64,000 nt of DNA from Medicago truncatula (taxonomy: Eukaryota; Streptophyta; Magnoliopsida; Fabales; Fabaceae). The notes beneath the pieces are model-generated. The model was not told where the DNA came from, did not search any database, and was given only the letters and a program-made list of their open reading frames with translations. The stretch lies in NCBI RefSeq assembly GCF_003473485.1, contig NC_053049.1:28913292-28977291 (forward strand). Reading direction: 5' to 3'. How positions within the stretch are numbered: the stretch's first letter is position 1; each line of letters opens with the position of its first letter. The translations under genes and the position numbers were made by a program. Below are positions 24,595-35,860 of this stretch, one piece after another.

Positions 24595-24649
24595 TGCAAC
24601 AACTGTCTTACTCTGGATGGGGCAATTCAAACTTGTTAATCGGCAGGAC

Positions 24650-24756
24650 TCCAGCATTCGATAAGCGTCTTGAACGCTGATATTCAAGTGTCAAGGAATG
24701 CACCTCATTCTTTTGACACTTGAATACCAGCGTTCAAGATGCTGATAGAATACTGG
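24650..24756. repeat. Second hairpin (1B), outer arm cut off by the LTR-like insertion
   Basis: CCAGCATTCGATAAGCGTCT and GAACGCTGATATTCAAGTGT are complemented by ACACTTGAATACCAGCGTTC and AGATGCTGATAGAATACTGG. The intact counterpart in element 2 (58954-59210) continues outward on the right for another 60 bp. Here the right arm stops at about 24756 where unrelated LTR-like DNA begins. Confidence 0.75.
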
Positions 24757-26859
24757 AATAATTAACTAATTATCCTTCAAAATTCCACAACATAATAATT
24801 AATACTTTGCAGCGGAATTTATTCAAGCATATAAAACAGTCTTATTCTTGGGCACGAAGGCCTCATCATTAATATCTCATACAAATCCAATCAACATCTT
24901 ATTTATGAAAATTCATTAAGCAATACGTAAGGAATAGAAAAGCATGCAACAAAGTTCTCATCCCGTTACGTATCAGAGCACCTAAAGACACACGTGGAAG
25001 ATAGTCCACTCACGACAGCAATCTAACAACAACTTATTCTCGATCACCTGCAAGTTACTCATACGAAGAGCAACATTTCCAAGCAGAAGAGGTGAGATTT
25101 CACATTCAATAATAATAAGCATATAATTCATCAAAAGCATTTAACGTCTTAAACTTCATCAATTAGTAACATTAAATTTTCTTATAATATTTCATTAATA
25201 ACTCAATAAACTTCTAATCATTATTAACTTCATATTCATCGCATTATATACATCATCACTTAGCACATAATAATCAAATCATAACCATCATCATATAACA
25301 TCATAAATCATCACATCATAAACATCATCTTATAACATAAACGACACATCATAATCATCATCTCATAATAACATAAACAACACAACATAATCATCATCTC
25401 ATAATAATATAAACAACACAACATAATCATCATCTTATAATAATATAAATGACAACATGATCATTAACATTCCATGGTTTGTCATCAACAACAACTTCAA
25501 CGAATCGACGACGACAACGTCAACCTGTCAATACAACTACGTGAGAGTACACCACCTCTTATAAAACAACAACGTAAGACTCCAATACTTTGGAACGACA
25601 ACTTACAACTTAGCCAACTTAAACCAACATCTGCAACTTGATCAATATTCAACTGCAACAGAAACAACACAAGCAATTCACAACATAACAATATTAATGA
25701 AAAGCATCAACAACTTAAACATCATACATTTTTCACATAAGACATATAATTATTTCACATAACCAACAACATTAATCATCTTAATTTCAGACTCTCTGAA
25801 GAACATTAATATTATAAACAACCTCGTTTCTACCCCCAAGGACCAACTTACAACATAGGTTAAATACTCTTAAACACCTTAATTGAACTCATAATACTTC
25901 TAGTTTTGATGTTTGAAATTATTCCATAAGTTTTGGATTAACTTAGAAATGGTTATGCTGAATTTTCATAAGATTTCACTAAGACCTCCTTGGAGTATTT
26001 TCATTATATCTCAAACACCAAAAATCATTTTCAAGTCAAACCAATGCCACTGGAAAGCTAACACAATTATCTACAACTTTCATGTTTACACCAAAAGCCA
26101 ATTCAAAACAGAAACGTGTGAAAAAGATGCAAGAACGCGAAACAGGGGATGCTGTCAAAGTGCAGCTCGCGAGGCGAGCAAGTTTACTCGCTGTGGCGAG
26201 TTACGACGGACAAATCTACGGGAACAGACCAGATTTCACTCCAAAAGCCCCAATTTCATCAACCCAAATTTGATAGGAAACTCAACCTATGTTTATTCTA
26301 CAGCCTGAACTTTAATTCTTATGTTAATTCATTGAATTACCTACTCTTTAACAATCAATTCCAAACCAAAACCTAATATTTCTCTAATAATCAAAATTAC
26401 CACCTACATCATGTTAAATCCAGTTTTCAGAATTAAAATACTTAGAATTAGAGAAAGTTAGTCCCACCCTTACCTTAGTATTGATGATCGGCGATCTTTC
26501 TCCCTCTTGGTTCTCCTCTTCTCTTGTTTTCTCCCTTTTCTCCAAAACTGGTTGTACGTGAAAAATAATTCTAAACCTAGTTTCTCCTATTTATCTCTTC
26601 CCATCTATTTTATCTTATTTTCACTTAATCCACTAAACTCTCTAAATTCTCAAAACAGCCCCAGAATCTTAATCTTATTTCTATTTTCAAGATTTATTAT
26701 ATTAAATAATAAAATAACACTACTTAATAAAATAACAACACACCACATAATCATTTAAATCACATAAATACTAAAATAAGCCACTTAATAAATCACATAA
26801 TCATATAAATATATTTTAAACCTATTAAAATAATCAAATAATTCAAAGAGGGCGTTACA
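24757..26859 (-). mobile_element. LTR-like insertion (solo LTR or fragment) in element 1
   Basis: Read on the minus strand it starts TGTAACGCCC at 26859, like the intact copy at 56473. It shares with that copy the blocks AAGGTAAGGGTG (near 26475), the CTCGCC/GGCGAG palindrome area (26165-26210) and CTTCTGCTTG...GTAACTTGCAGGTGATC (near 25046-25095). The far end at about 24757 has no TTACA terminus and no duplication, so it is truncated or was joined by a deletion. Open frames at 25913-26308 and 26082-26376 lie in it and are not credible genes. Confidence 0.72.
25345..25452. repeat. 36-bp minisatellite, three copies
   Basis: Three successive units begin CACATCATAATCATCATC, CACAACATAATCATCATC and CACAACATAATCATCATC at 25345, 25381 and 25417. 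A partial unit precedes them. The tract lies inside the LTR-like insertion. Confidence 0.85.
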
Positions 26860-26933
26860 TGCCACGTCATAGACGATTTTTCTTTGTTTCTATCATCACC
26901 CTGAACGTTACCTTGATTCTGATTTTGAGACAT
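26860..26933 (-). pseudogene. Truncated 'MSQNQ' gene (ORF2) of element 1
   Basis: From ATG at 26933 on the minus strand the frame reads MSQNQNQGNVQGDDRNKEKS and on to MTW, 24 codons. It then runs into the LTR-like insertion at 26859. The intact version in element 2 (59815-59555) has 86 codons. The lost part, together with the outer arm of hairpin 1B, is absent, so insertion was accompanied by deletion. The leader intron is kept: donor after AAAACAA at 27265, acceptor TGTAG at 26936, two bases before the ATG. Confidence 0.8.
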
Positions 26934-27566
26934 ATCTACATTAAAAACAAATGGCGATCAAAACCTAACTAAACAATAATGCCATAAAATCATAAAATCA
27001 AAAACTAAACATAAACTTAAACTATCATCAAAACCTACACCTAAACCTAAACAATTATAACAATTCTACAACGATTCATCAAAACCTAAACCTAACAATT
27101 CAATAAAAGTTCTCTAACAATTCTAACCATTCTAACCTAAACTATCCTAACATATCATAAAATCAACAAATCAATATAGTCGAACCTATATAATCGAAAT
27201 TTAACAAAAAAAAAAAAACAATTCAACCGCAAAACAACAATGCAATAGGATTAAAAAAACTTACTTGTTTTTGTGATTGAAATTGGCTGAGAATGACTTG
27301 AAATAGCTCAAAATCGCACCTTGGAGATCAAAAAATGTAACAATGGAGTTTTGGAAACTCCTATGCCTATTCTGTTCTTATAACATTTTTCTCGGCAGTT
27401 AATTGTCGAGGTTAGGTTTTCCTTGGTAGTTAATTGCAGCCAGATTTTTAATTCCTCCGCAGTTAACTGCCGAGAGGGTAAAACCGTATTTTACTCGTGT
27501 TTCTCAGTCTTATCAAATGTAGGGACAGCGATTCTCTCACATATTTGCATAGTTCTGCCTGCACCA

Positions 27567-30500
27567 ATGCTGCTTTTCACTTCATCTTCTTCTTTCCCAA
27601 CGGTTACTCTTTCTTCCGTTACAAAACCACTACCCTCTAAAACCCTTATCCTACGCACACCCTTCCTTATCCTGCGCCACTATCTCCAATGCCAACTTTC
27701 TTCTTCTTCTTCTTCTTCCCACTTTGCGAAGCCCATTTCCAGAACAACCCTCACGTGCATTCTCGGAGACTCGCAGAAGCACGTGTACCCTGACCCAATT
27801 CCCGAATTTGCAGAATTTGAGACTCAAAAGTTCAAAGTTCAACTGTTACAGAAGCTTTCGGACTCGGAGGATGTAGATGAGTTTGGTGATGAACTTGATG
27901 CGGTTGTTCACGTTTGTGGTCAGGTTAATATCGTTTTTTCTTTTTTCTTTCTAAGAACAAAACTTTGTGGGTTTCTTTGAAAGTTTACTTTGAAAAATAT
28001 GCTTGCATTCAATGCTTTGTAATGTTCTAGTTGAGTGCTAGATGCTTGAGAAAAAACTTGAACCAAATTTGTGATTGATTCATTGGAAATATTATTAGAA
28101 AAAAGGTTAAATATGTTGTTATTCGCTATAAATCAATGACACGGACAACAGCCACATCAATACTGGTTAAAAATTTGAAAAATGAGTTAATTGAACGCAA
28201 TCACATGTATCATTGTCTCAAATTTGATTTTAGTCTCAATAGTCACTTTTTTCGGGGAGATAAATTACAAGAATGCATGCATCTAGTCATGTGAAGGGAT
28301 TAAAAATATGTAGTTTTGTAATCTGTAGGGATTAATAAAGGGATAGACGGTGTTTAGCAGACGAGACTAGTCTCAAAACTGGTGAACTAAACTTAAAATT
28401 TGAGCTAGGAGAGGTGTTCATATTTAATGTTTATCAATGGACTAAAAACAAATAAAAAACGTTAATTTTATAGAGACTAAAAATATAAGGTTAAAGATGC
28501 TTTCGCCCCCTACCACTTGGGTGAATTATGGTTTTCCCCTTGTAATTTTTTTGTTGTAATTCCACCCTTGTAATTCAAAGATTCATTGCTTTTAGACCTT
28601 CAAGGCATTAAATTATGAGATTAAGGGTACTTTCGCCCCATGCAACATCAGCTGTTTTGTACAGTTGGATGCCTCAAAGGTCTAAAAGCAAATAATTTTT
28701 GAAATACAAGATTGTAATCCTAAAAAAAATAAATAAAATATAGAGGATAAATCAAAATGCGCTCAAATGGTAGAAGAGAAATACTTATTGGGCACAACCC
28801 CAAATCAAAAGCATTTGGACACATACATAAATAATAAAATTTAAAAGAGAAATAATTTAGTTACATCACTTGATATTATTTCTCTTTTAAACTTTATCAT
28901 TCATGTGTGTGCCCAAATAATTTTATTTGGGTTGTGTCTATGCAAGAGTTGCTCATGGCAGGGGCAGAGGTGCATTTAACCCAAAAATATACTTAATCAT
29001 AAAAATAGTACGATTGAATTATGTAGCACATGTGTGCAACTTTGTTGTTTTCTGTTTGGTCCATTCGAAGATACTGGTTATATGATTCAATATTGTAGAG
29101 TCAATGATTGGGTTTTTAGATTTTAAGTAAGATTTGATTGTGACAGTTCTATAATAAAGTTGCTTACAGCTTACTTATTCAAATCCGGCTGAAATCTAGT
29201 CTTTAACATTAAAATGTCTTCACTTTTCGTTTTCATAGCAGTTGTGATGTCAATATCTTGTGATGTTTACACATTCACTTGTATAAGTACTATTTTATTG
29301 AAAGTTTAACTGTTTAAATAATTCATGCATTTAATGCCATTGCTTTCAGTAAACTATTTTAGGACATCATATATAGTGTAAGCTGTTGAGGGCGGCTTGG
29401 CGCAACGGTAAAGTTGTTGTCGCGTGATTGAAAGGTCATGGGTTCAGGTCTTAAAAAGAGTTTCTTGTGTAAAAAAAAAAGAAAAAATAATAGGGTAAGG
29501 CTGCGTACAATACACCAATTGGTGGGACCCCTCCTGACCTTGCGTATGAGGGAGCTTTAGTGCACCGGGTTTCCTTTTTTGTATATTAATACACAAAAGT
29601 CAATTAGTTTCTCTATCTCCCTCTAAATGTGAGGCTAGTTGTCCAGCCCCCAAATTAGATTTAGTTGCACGTTGAACACTTTGTTTTGACTATGACTCAT
29701 ATTCACTTCATTGTATTTTGTAACCCTGAGAATTACATTATTGAAAAACTATAACAACCACCCTCCTTTCGAAGACTTAGGTACAATGGGCCGAACTCCG
29801 TGATCAATAGTTTGTGTTTTTGTGTGCGTTTACTTATCAGTTCACTTTAAATCGGATTTACTCTTTAAATCGGATTTACTCTTCGAACACTTTGCATTAA
29901 TTTTATCAATCAACATAAAAGTGTGCAATAACTATCACTATTGTAGATAACATCCGACTTTCTTTATTTATAATTTATATACATTTTTGCTGGAAATCAG
30001 TTGACAATTTGACTCAGTATGCATCTGACCACTCTTGTGTTCTTCCTTATCTTTCTCTGTTTGTACAATCAGGCTATAAACAAAAGAAAATAGGTCTACA
30101 CTTTCCTGTTTTACGCATTGAACATGAGAAAAGTTTTTGTTGATTAAAACAATAAATTACTGCAGTGTTAGTAATGTATTGTAGTGTATACAGTAAAAGA
30201 TGAAGCCTTGAGACTGAGTAACCGATATGTGTTCTATGGTAGACCAATACTTGAAAGTCACTCAAAACTTTGGCACGACAGTCACCACATTTGAGTAGAA
30301 GTTTAGGGTCTTCCACGTCCTTACGGCTGAGACAGTCATCTAATTGGTGTTGTTTTGAGAAAAACAAAAGAACACAAACATAAGTTGAGTTTTGAATACT
30401 AATTTCTGTTTCCGAATCGACACCGATTGGGTCATTATCTTAGTCGTGAGGGCGATTAATGCTATGATTTTGTACTTCCGAGGAGTGTTCATCGGTTGTT

Positions 30501-31817
30501 GTTGGAGTTTCAAACCACTTAAGCATTGATCCACACAGTAGATCATATGAAATCTTTTCTTCTCTAGACATCGCGTGTATTCCCTTTGAATCAAATAGTC
30601 TTTTTGTGAAAATAAGCAAATATATAAAAGACAAAATCATTTGCTGCATTTTTTTTTTCCATCAAAGAATTGTGCCGTGTTTATCGCCTGCAAACTAACA
30701 ATGAAGTTGAAAGATATACACTTAATACTCTGATAATAGTTATTGTGTTTGTAGCCATTAAATGATACTATTTGATAGCAGCACTGGCTTAATCAGTTTC
30801 ATAAGAATTCACCTTGCTTGCAAGTTAATGTTAAGGGCATTCTTGTTGATTGATTATTGATATGTCAGGTCTGTGCAAGTTTTTATTGGCTACTTACACG
30901 TTTATGGGTTATGACTTCATGGGGTACTTGTTTGTTTCAAGAGAAAGAACTGGTTTTATTTTATGTCTCTTCTTTATTTTGTTGTTAACACAAGCAAGTA
31001 AAAATGCATTATCTTATTTCTGTGATTGATCACGAGTAACTAGTGATGAATGTTTCCCAAGTCATTATGGTTCCAAACTCTTTAAAATCAGGTAGATAAG
31101 TGTCAAATTCCTTTTGACTGCCGCTATCCGCTACAACTGCAGAATAGAACCAAGGACCAACTCTGGAGACGTGGGAAAGTCAAAATTAACCAGAATATTT
31201 ATTACCTTCGGCTATAAAGAAACTTCTTTCCTTTCTTTTCTAACCTGAACTAGAATGATACAATTATTAACCAGCTTAGAAAGAGGAACAAACAGAAAAC
31301 TCAGCACAATTTTATAGGCACCCTATATCAGATCATTTTGTAGTTTTCTGACAGATTTGGCACAAAACAGACCATGTTTTGACATGCAACCTATATTTGA
31401 TGCTTCAGACTTTAATCTATTGTGTGCATGTTTGAATTGGTGGTGAATTCGAAAGAATCATGGTGCTGCCACCCCGATTTTTGCAAAAATTACACTTTGG
31501 AACTTCAACAAAGCCCCTGATGGTAAACCATGAATTTGTCAAATTCACCGTGATTCAAACTATATTTTACTTTGAACTAATGATTAAATGAGTCGTAATA
31601 GTAACCATTCTTTGATGGAAAACAGATATTTAGTGAGTTTTTGCACAAGGAGTATGGAGGTCCTGGGACACTGCTGGTGACACCGTTCACTGATATGTTT
31701 GTAGCTTTAAAGAAGAAAAAATTACCAGGAGCACCTCTGGCAGCCAGAGCATCACTATTATGGGCACAAAATTATGTTGATGAAGATTGGGAAATTTGGA
31801 ACTCAAAACTGAAATGA
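27567..31817 (+). CDS. Second PRIN2-like plastid protein, 2 exons
   Basis: Paralogue of PRIN2 with exons 27567-27923 and 31626-31817 (GT-AG, phase 0), 182 residues. Residues 1 to about 70 are rich in Ser, Thr, Leu and Arg, like a chloroplast transit peptide. The conserved core begins with YPDPIPEFAEFETQKFKVQL, then an acidic loop SDSEDVDEFGDEL, VVHVCGQ (Cys at about 117), then FLHKEYGGPGTLLVTPF, LPGAPLAARASLLWAQ and DEDWEIWNSK. It lacks the intron that PRIN2 has after PEFADS and has a 3.7-kb intron with an Au SINE and foldback MITEs. An upstream in-frame Met at 27423 is rejected because it lies in transposon DNA. The Mutator-like element ends 30 bp before the ATG. An AATAAA lies at about 31893. 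The role is inferred to be plastid, related to PRIN2. Confidence 0.88.
28506..28776. mobile_element. Foldback MITE in the PRIN2-like intron
   Basis: TACCACTTGGGTGAATTATG at the left is mirrored by CGCTCAAATGGTA at the right, and GCTTTTAGACCTTCAAGGCA by TGCCTCAAAGGTCTAAAAGC inside. The centre is non-coding. Confidence 0.7.
28790..28938. mobile_element. Short hairpin MITE in the PRIN2-like intron
   Basis: GGGCACAACCCCAAATCAAA ... TTTAAAAGAGAAATAAT is complemented by ATTATTTCTCTTTTAAA ... TTATTTGGGTTGTGTC, giving an almost complete 149-bp foldback. Confidence 0.8.
29390..29580 (+). mobile_element. Au-type SINE
   Basis: Begins GGGCGGCTTGGCGCAACGG with the A box (TGGCGCAACGGTAAAG) and a B box near GGTCATGGGTTCAGGTC. 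It continues with the family's GGGTAAGGCTGCGTACAATA and AGCTTTAGTGCACCGGG and ends in a short T run. These are the marks of the plant Au SINE, a tRNA-derived, RNA polymerase III retroelement. Target duplications are not clear. Confidence 0.9.
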
Positions 31818-32159
31818 CTTGTACTTTTACATTTTTCTCTCTTTTACAATGTAAAGATTTATCATTTTCTTGTAATATTTTTGTATGCTTTAAATAAAAA
31901 GAACTTCAAGTAGATTTTGATTTTGCATTCACTATTTTTTTTCCTTTCTTTCTTTTTGGTGCTATACAAACTTGTTGTAACTGAACACGGTTACTGAGAT
32001 TGTGACTGTAATGGAAGAGAAATGAATAATTTGAGCCTCTATTGAACTTCCTTTCCTATGCATGTATCAGGAGTTCAACCTGGAGGAGCATCCGACACAA
32101 GAGGCAATGAATAACGTTCCGAGACACGGTAGTACACATTTCACAAGGTATACAACCAC

Positions 32160-32956
32160 TCAACCGGAAAACTCTGAGATGCTTTGTAAAGACGGGCGCC
32201 ATGATTTTGGTCTCGGTACAGCAGGATTTACTGATACTACCCTTAGCCTCTGTCTGTCTGCTCTCATTGCCTGCAGTTATAGCATCGGTTCTCATTAACA
32301 ATTTTTTTACATAGTTATCAAATCCTGGTCTGATAATAGTTTATGTTGATATCATTATTCATGAAATAGTACTTTACCAAAACGAAAAACTAAAAATGAC
32401 AGATGAAGATCTAAAAGAAACAAACCTGATACATCCTTCCTGTGTCCAACATCCCTTCACTCTCACAGGCTGAATTTTCCTTTTCCAGGTGCATCATTTC
32501 TACATCCTCCACTGTCTTTCCCCGTGCCTTCCTCTTCTTTGCTTTCATTACCTTCTCAACCTCTTCCAACCAAAACACACAACAAATTTTCAGAAACGCA
32601 GACCAACACAACAACACTGTAAACATAAAATAAAAAATACAAGGAGAAAACAAACACAGACCATTGAAAACAAAGAAACTACCTTGAGTTGTGATGAGCC
32701 TATAAGCATGTCCTAAAGTGAGAGTGTCATCAGGCTTAAGCAACTTAACACGAGTGAAAAGCACAGGCTTCTTCACCTCATTATTACTATTCTCTCCTTC
32801 TTGTTCTTGAGGCAATGGCATGATGAGTGACACATAATAACCAGGATTTGCTCTCATGACATAACTTGCACTCACTGACCAATACAATCTCTCAATCTTC
32901 CCACTAGGGTGTTGGATCACTAGTGCTGCAGCATCTATTGTTTGACAATTCCCCAT
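32160..32956 (-). CDS. DUF4228 domain protein, 3 exons
   Basis: Exons 32956-32683, 32562-32426 and 32270-32160 give 173 residues with phases 1 and 0 that close. It starts MGNCQTIDAAALVIQHPSGK, with Gly2 and Cys4 that suggest N-myristoylation and palmitoylation. Then come YYVSLIMPLP, VKLLKPDDTLTLGHAYRLIT, a Lys-rich KAKKRKARGK stretch and the family ending RPKSWRPSLQSISEFSG. Without exon 3, the frame would run on from MYQ into intron as VCFF and stop. The exon 3 solution restores the known family C terminus. DUF4228 proteins are plant-specific, often stress responsive, and of unknown biochemical function. The gene is convergent with the PRIN2-like gene. A partial copy of exon 3 lies at 19455-19790. 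Confidence 0.9.
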
Positions 32957-35860
32957 TTCTCACTCTCTTTCACAACCTCAACAAAATATGAAACTGTGCA
33001 CTAATGAAAATGGGTATATTAGCATCCCATAGGGTCTTCCTTTTTAAGAAGGGCTACTCAACTAACTTATGGTTGTTATGAAAGTCAATTTAAAGCCAAG
33101 TTTACATCAATATAGGTGGTGTATAGAAGAATTATTGATTGGGGACCGTGTGCTAATAATTAATATCAAATCTAGTAAACTAATGTAACAAGTTATGTGA
33201 TATTTTGTTTGTATTATTTTTATTTTATTATTATTTTAGTATATGTTTGAGGATGATGACTAATCGGAACCGGCATAGGCCTATGAATAGGGTGTAAGTG
33301 CCACGTGGAGAGATGAGAAAGCTAAGAACATTGGAAGGATTCAGTGGCCGATGTTGAGGGGGTCAAGGATTTTTAGTTTAGATTTAGATGTAAGTTAAAG
33401 TATGGATTGTTGTTGTAACAATAACTTCTTGTTAACAAAAGACAAATTAATCACCAATTATAAAATTGTTTTAGGTGGAAACTGACCCATTGAGAAGGAC
33501 ACTGACTTATTCTCGATTAAGAAATGTAGTTAGATTTAATTTAATCTCAATAGATGTCCATAAATTTGACTTACAATAGATGATGAAGTTAAGTGTTTAT
33601 TCATCAAATGTTCTTAGGTACATATATTTTGATAATTTGAGTTATAACGTTCAGCGGATATTATAGAGTAAAAAAAAAGTCATGTAGTATTCAAATATTT
33701 TAAATTAAACAATTTTTTAAAAAAATGTTAAATATTTTGATTTTTAATGTATTGAACACATATATTTTTATAAATACTTATAACTTATGATTTTTAAAGA
33801 GTATTCAAATGCACTCGTTAGTATTTTTCTAATAATTTACTCAAAAAAAGTATTTTCCTTATAATAATAAAACTGTACCCATCTAAAATTTTAGAGACGT
33901 TGTCAATCCACTCATCATCACTGCTGCCTCTCTGATGATACCACCGCATGATGTTGTTCTCCCTTACAATGTATTCAACTTAACCTATCCCTCCGGTAGA
34001 GGCTTCAAAGTTACTAGAGCAACCTTATGATGATTTCTTAGAATACCATCACTTTTTCTACCTTATGAGTTTTTCGTACGTCCTATTCAAATTATAAAAT
34101 CTGAAATGTTTCAACGTGTTTTGAAAGTTTTTATAAGATGCTTATACCATTTATATTATATAATCTAAATAAAACAGGACATCCGATAAATCAATAGAAT
34201 GAAAAATAACGAGTCTTCTTAAAATTACTTTGTTTAAAATTACTTTGTTCGGCATCCCCGCTTGATAATAGTCTCAAATGAAATTCATGACATGATACAC
34301 ATAATTTGGTCTATGAAAGTTCTCTACATGCACCTCTTTATTCCTCCAAAATCACAAACAATGACACAAGGTGGTCCAAAAATTCGTCCACCTCACTACC
34401 TCATTCCTACTATTAATGCACTGCTAAAGTTCCTCCATAAAAAATCTGTGTAAAACTGTCATGAACCGTGTTCAACAATCAAAGGGGCGTTACTAGAAGA
34501 CTATCTCTCATGACTTGTAGCTCAATCTCATTAATACTACCACAAAAGACAAACACATAGCATTATCAATCCCTATTCTACTCTTGTATAATTAATCAAT
34601 AATCTGATGTGCTTGATTATTCTAATGAAACGTCTCACTCTGCAACTTTTAATTTTCATATCTTCACCCAATCTGCCCTTCCATCGGATTGATTAATCTA
34701 GAAGTTTATAAAAATATGCGGGTATAGAGGAGAAATATTGTACCTATTTTTGGAACCTCAGACGTCTCTTACATGTATATAGGTGTAAAAACGAAATATC
34801 AGATATCTTAGGCTGGTTACATGTATTTATCACGCTAAATAGGTGAGCAAGAACCAAACCAATGATTCGATGAACGAATCCAAACCAATTAAGTTGGATC
34901 GATTATTTTCTACGTTCGGATCCAAACAAAATCAAACAAAATGAGGGAATAATAACTAAATAACCATATCAAACCAACTCGTTCTTCATCAATTCAGTTT
35001 GAAATTCATGAGGGAAAAAAATTGAATCAAATGAAACCAATCATTTTGTAGTAGTTTGGATTTTTTCCCATCAAAAACTTAAACCAAACCAACTCGATAC
35101 ACCCTTAACGCTGCATAGAAAAAACTAGATTTAAATATGAACTCTGAAAAAAGTAGTGCTTAGGTTGTTCACATTAGAGAAAGTGCCACTGGCAACTTGC
35201 TTGCTCATGGTTTGTTTGCTCCAATTATCTCATTTCAAAACCAAACAAAATTTGGTTTGTTGATTTTGGTTTCGCAGAGGTGTTTACCTTTCTCTTTTAA
35301 ATTATGTACACGATGAAATGCTTTTTAAAATCAATTAAGTGTGATCAAAGGATTATACAATCATTTATCATGTTCTTTGAAAACATTTAAAAACATCAAA
35401 TATATTTTAAAATATCGCCTTAGTCTTCCAAAATCCCCTCCCAAACAGACCCTTAGGTTGTAGTACTCTGAAAAGAATGTCAATTCTAAAATAAATTTAT
35501 TCTCTTCTTACAATGCAAGTCTAGAAGCACATTTGCTAGTGTCTGGGTAGGTCACATAACAATATTAAAGCTCAAATTGAGAGAGGTATCTAACATGCAT
35601 ATGAATCGTCTCTTTCATTTCATTCAACTGGTTTAAATCTAAAATAGTCAGTGTTTGCCAAGAAAGAATTGGAATCAACAAAATAGATGCACAATAAACT
35701 TTTCTAGATTCCAGGGCATGCATGTCCAAAACAATCCATATGTTGTCGACAATAACAGCTACCAAATTACAGAACAAGACAAGACAATTTTCAAAATTTC
35801 CCTTAATTTTGGAAATCAACCTTTTCAATGGTTCTAGATATCTACAATCTGTTCCCTTCC
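32957..35860. other. Gene-free stretch between DUF4228 and SMO2
   Basis: No gene recognised. Around 34835-35090 there are repeated AACCAAACCAA-type words that look like low-complexity drift. The open frames at 34262-34453 and 35565-35864 show no domain; the latter partly overlaps the 3' end of SMO2. Confidence 0.5.

Larger units (their letters stand above)
23138..27536. mobile_element. Mutator-like element 1 carrying two small genes and hairpins
   Basis: The left terminus GAGAATTGTTCTTCCC then ACATTTGATAAG matches the complement of the right terminus (GAGAATCGCTGTCCCT then ACATTTGATAAG). CACGAGTAA follows in both a little further in. Flanks TCACATGTT (23129-23137) and TCACATATT (27537-27545) agree at 8 of 9 positions, a 9-bp duplication typical of Mutator elements. 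Just inside each end are repeated palindromes on GTTAAC, such as GTAGTTAACTGCCGAGG. Inside are ORF1 (+), long hairpins, an LTR-like insertion and a truncated ORF2 (-). No transposase is visible, so it would depend on one supplied in trans. Assignment to Mutator rests on the duplication length and termini. Confidence 0.8.

Noticed and set aside
25311..25452. CRISPR-like spaced repeats
   Set aside because: The 36-bp units are directly adjacent without spacers and lie in plant LTR DNA; this is a minisatellite.
25913..26376. Overlapping plus-strand frames
   Set aside because: They lie inside the LTR-like insertion and arise partly from its CTCGCC palindromes.
27423..27566. Upstream in-frame start for the PRIN2-like gene
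   Set aside because: These codons lie in the transposon's terminal inverted repeat and do not resemble a transit peptide; the Met at 27567 starts a typical one.
32062..32298. Plus-strand open frame over the duplicated block
   Set aside because: The block encodes the last exon of DUF4228 on the minus strand with the correct acceptor and family C terminus; the plus-strand frame is its shadow, and so is the similar one at 19484-19708.
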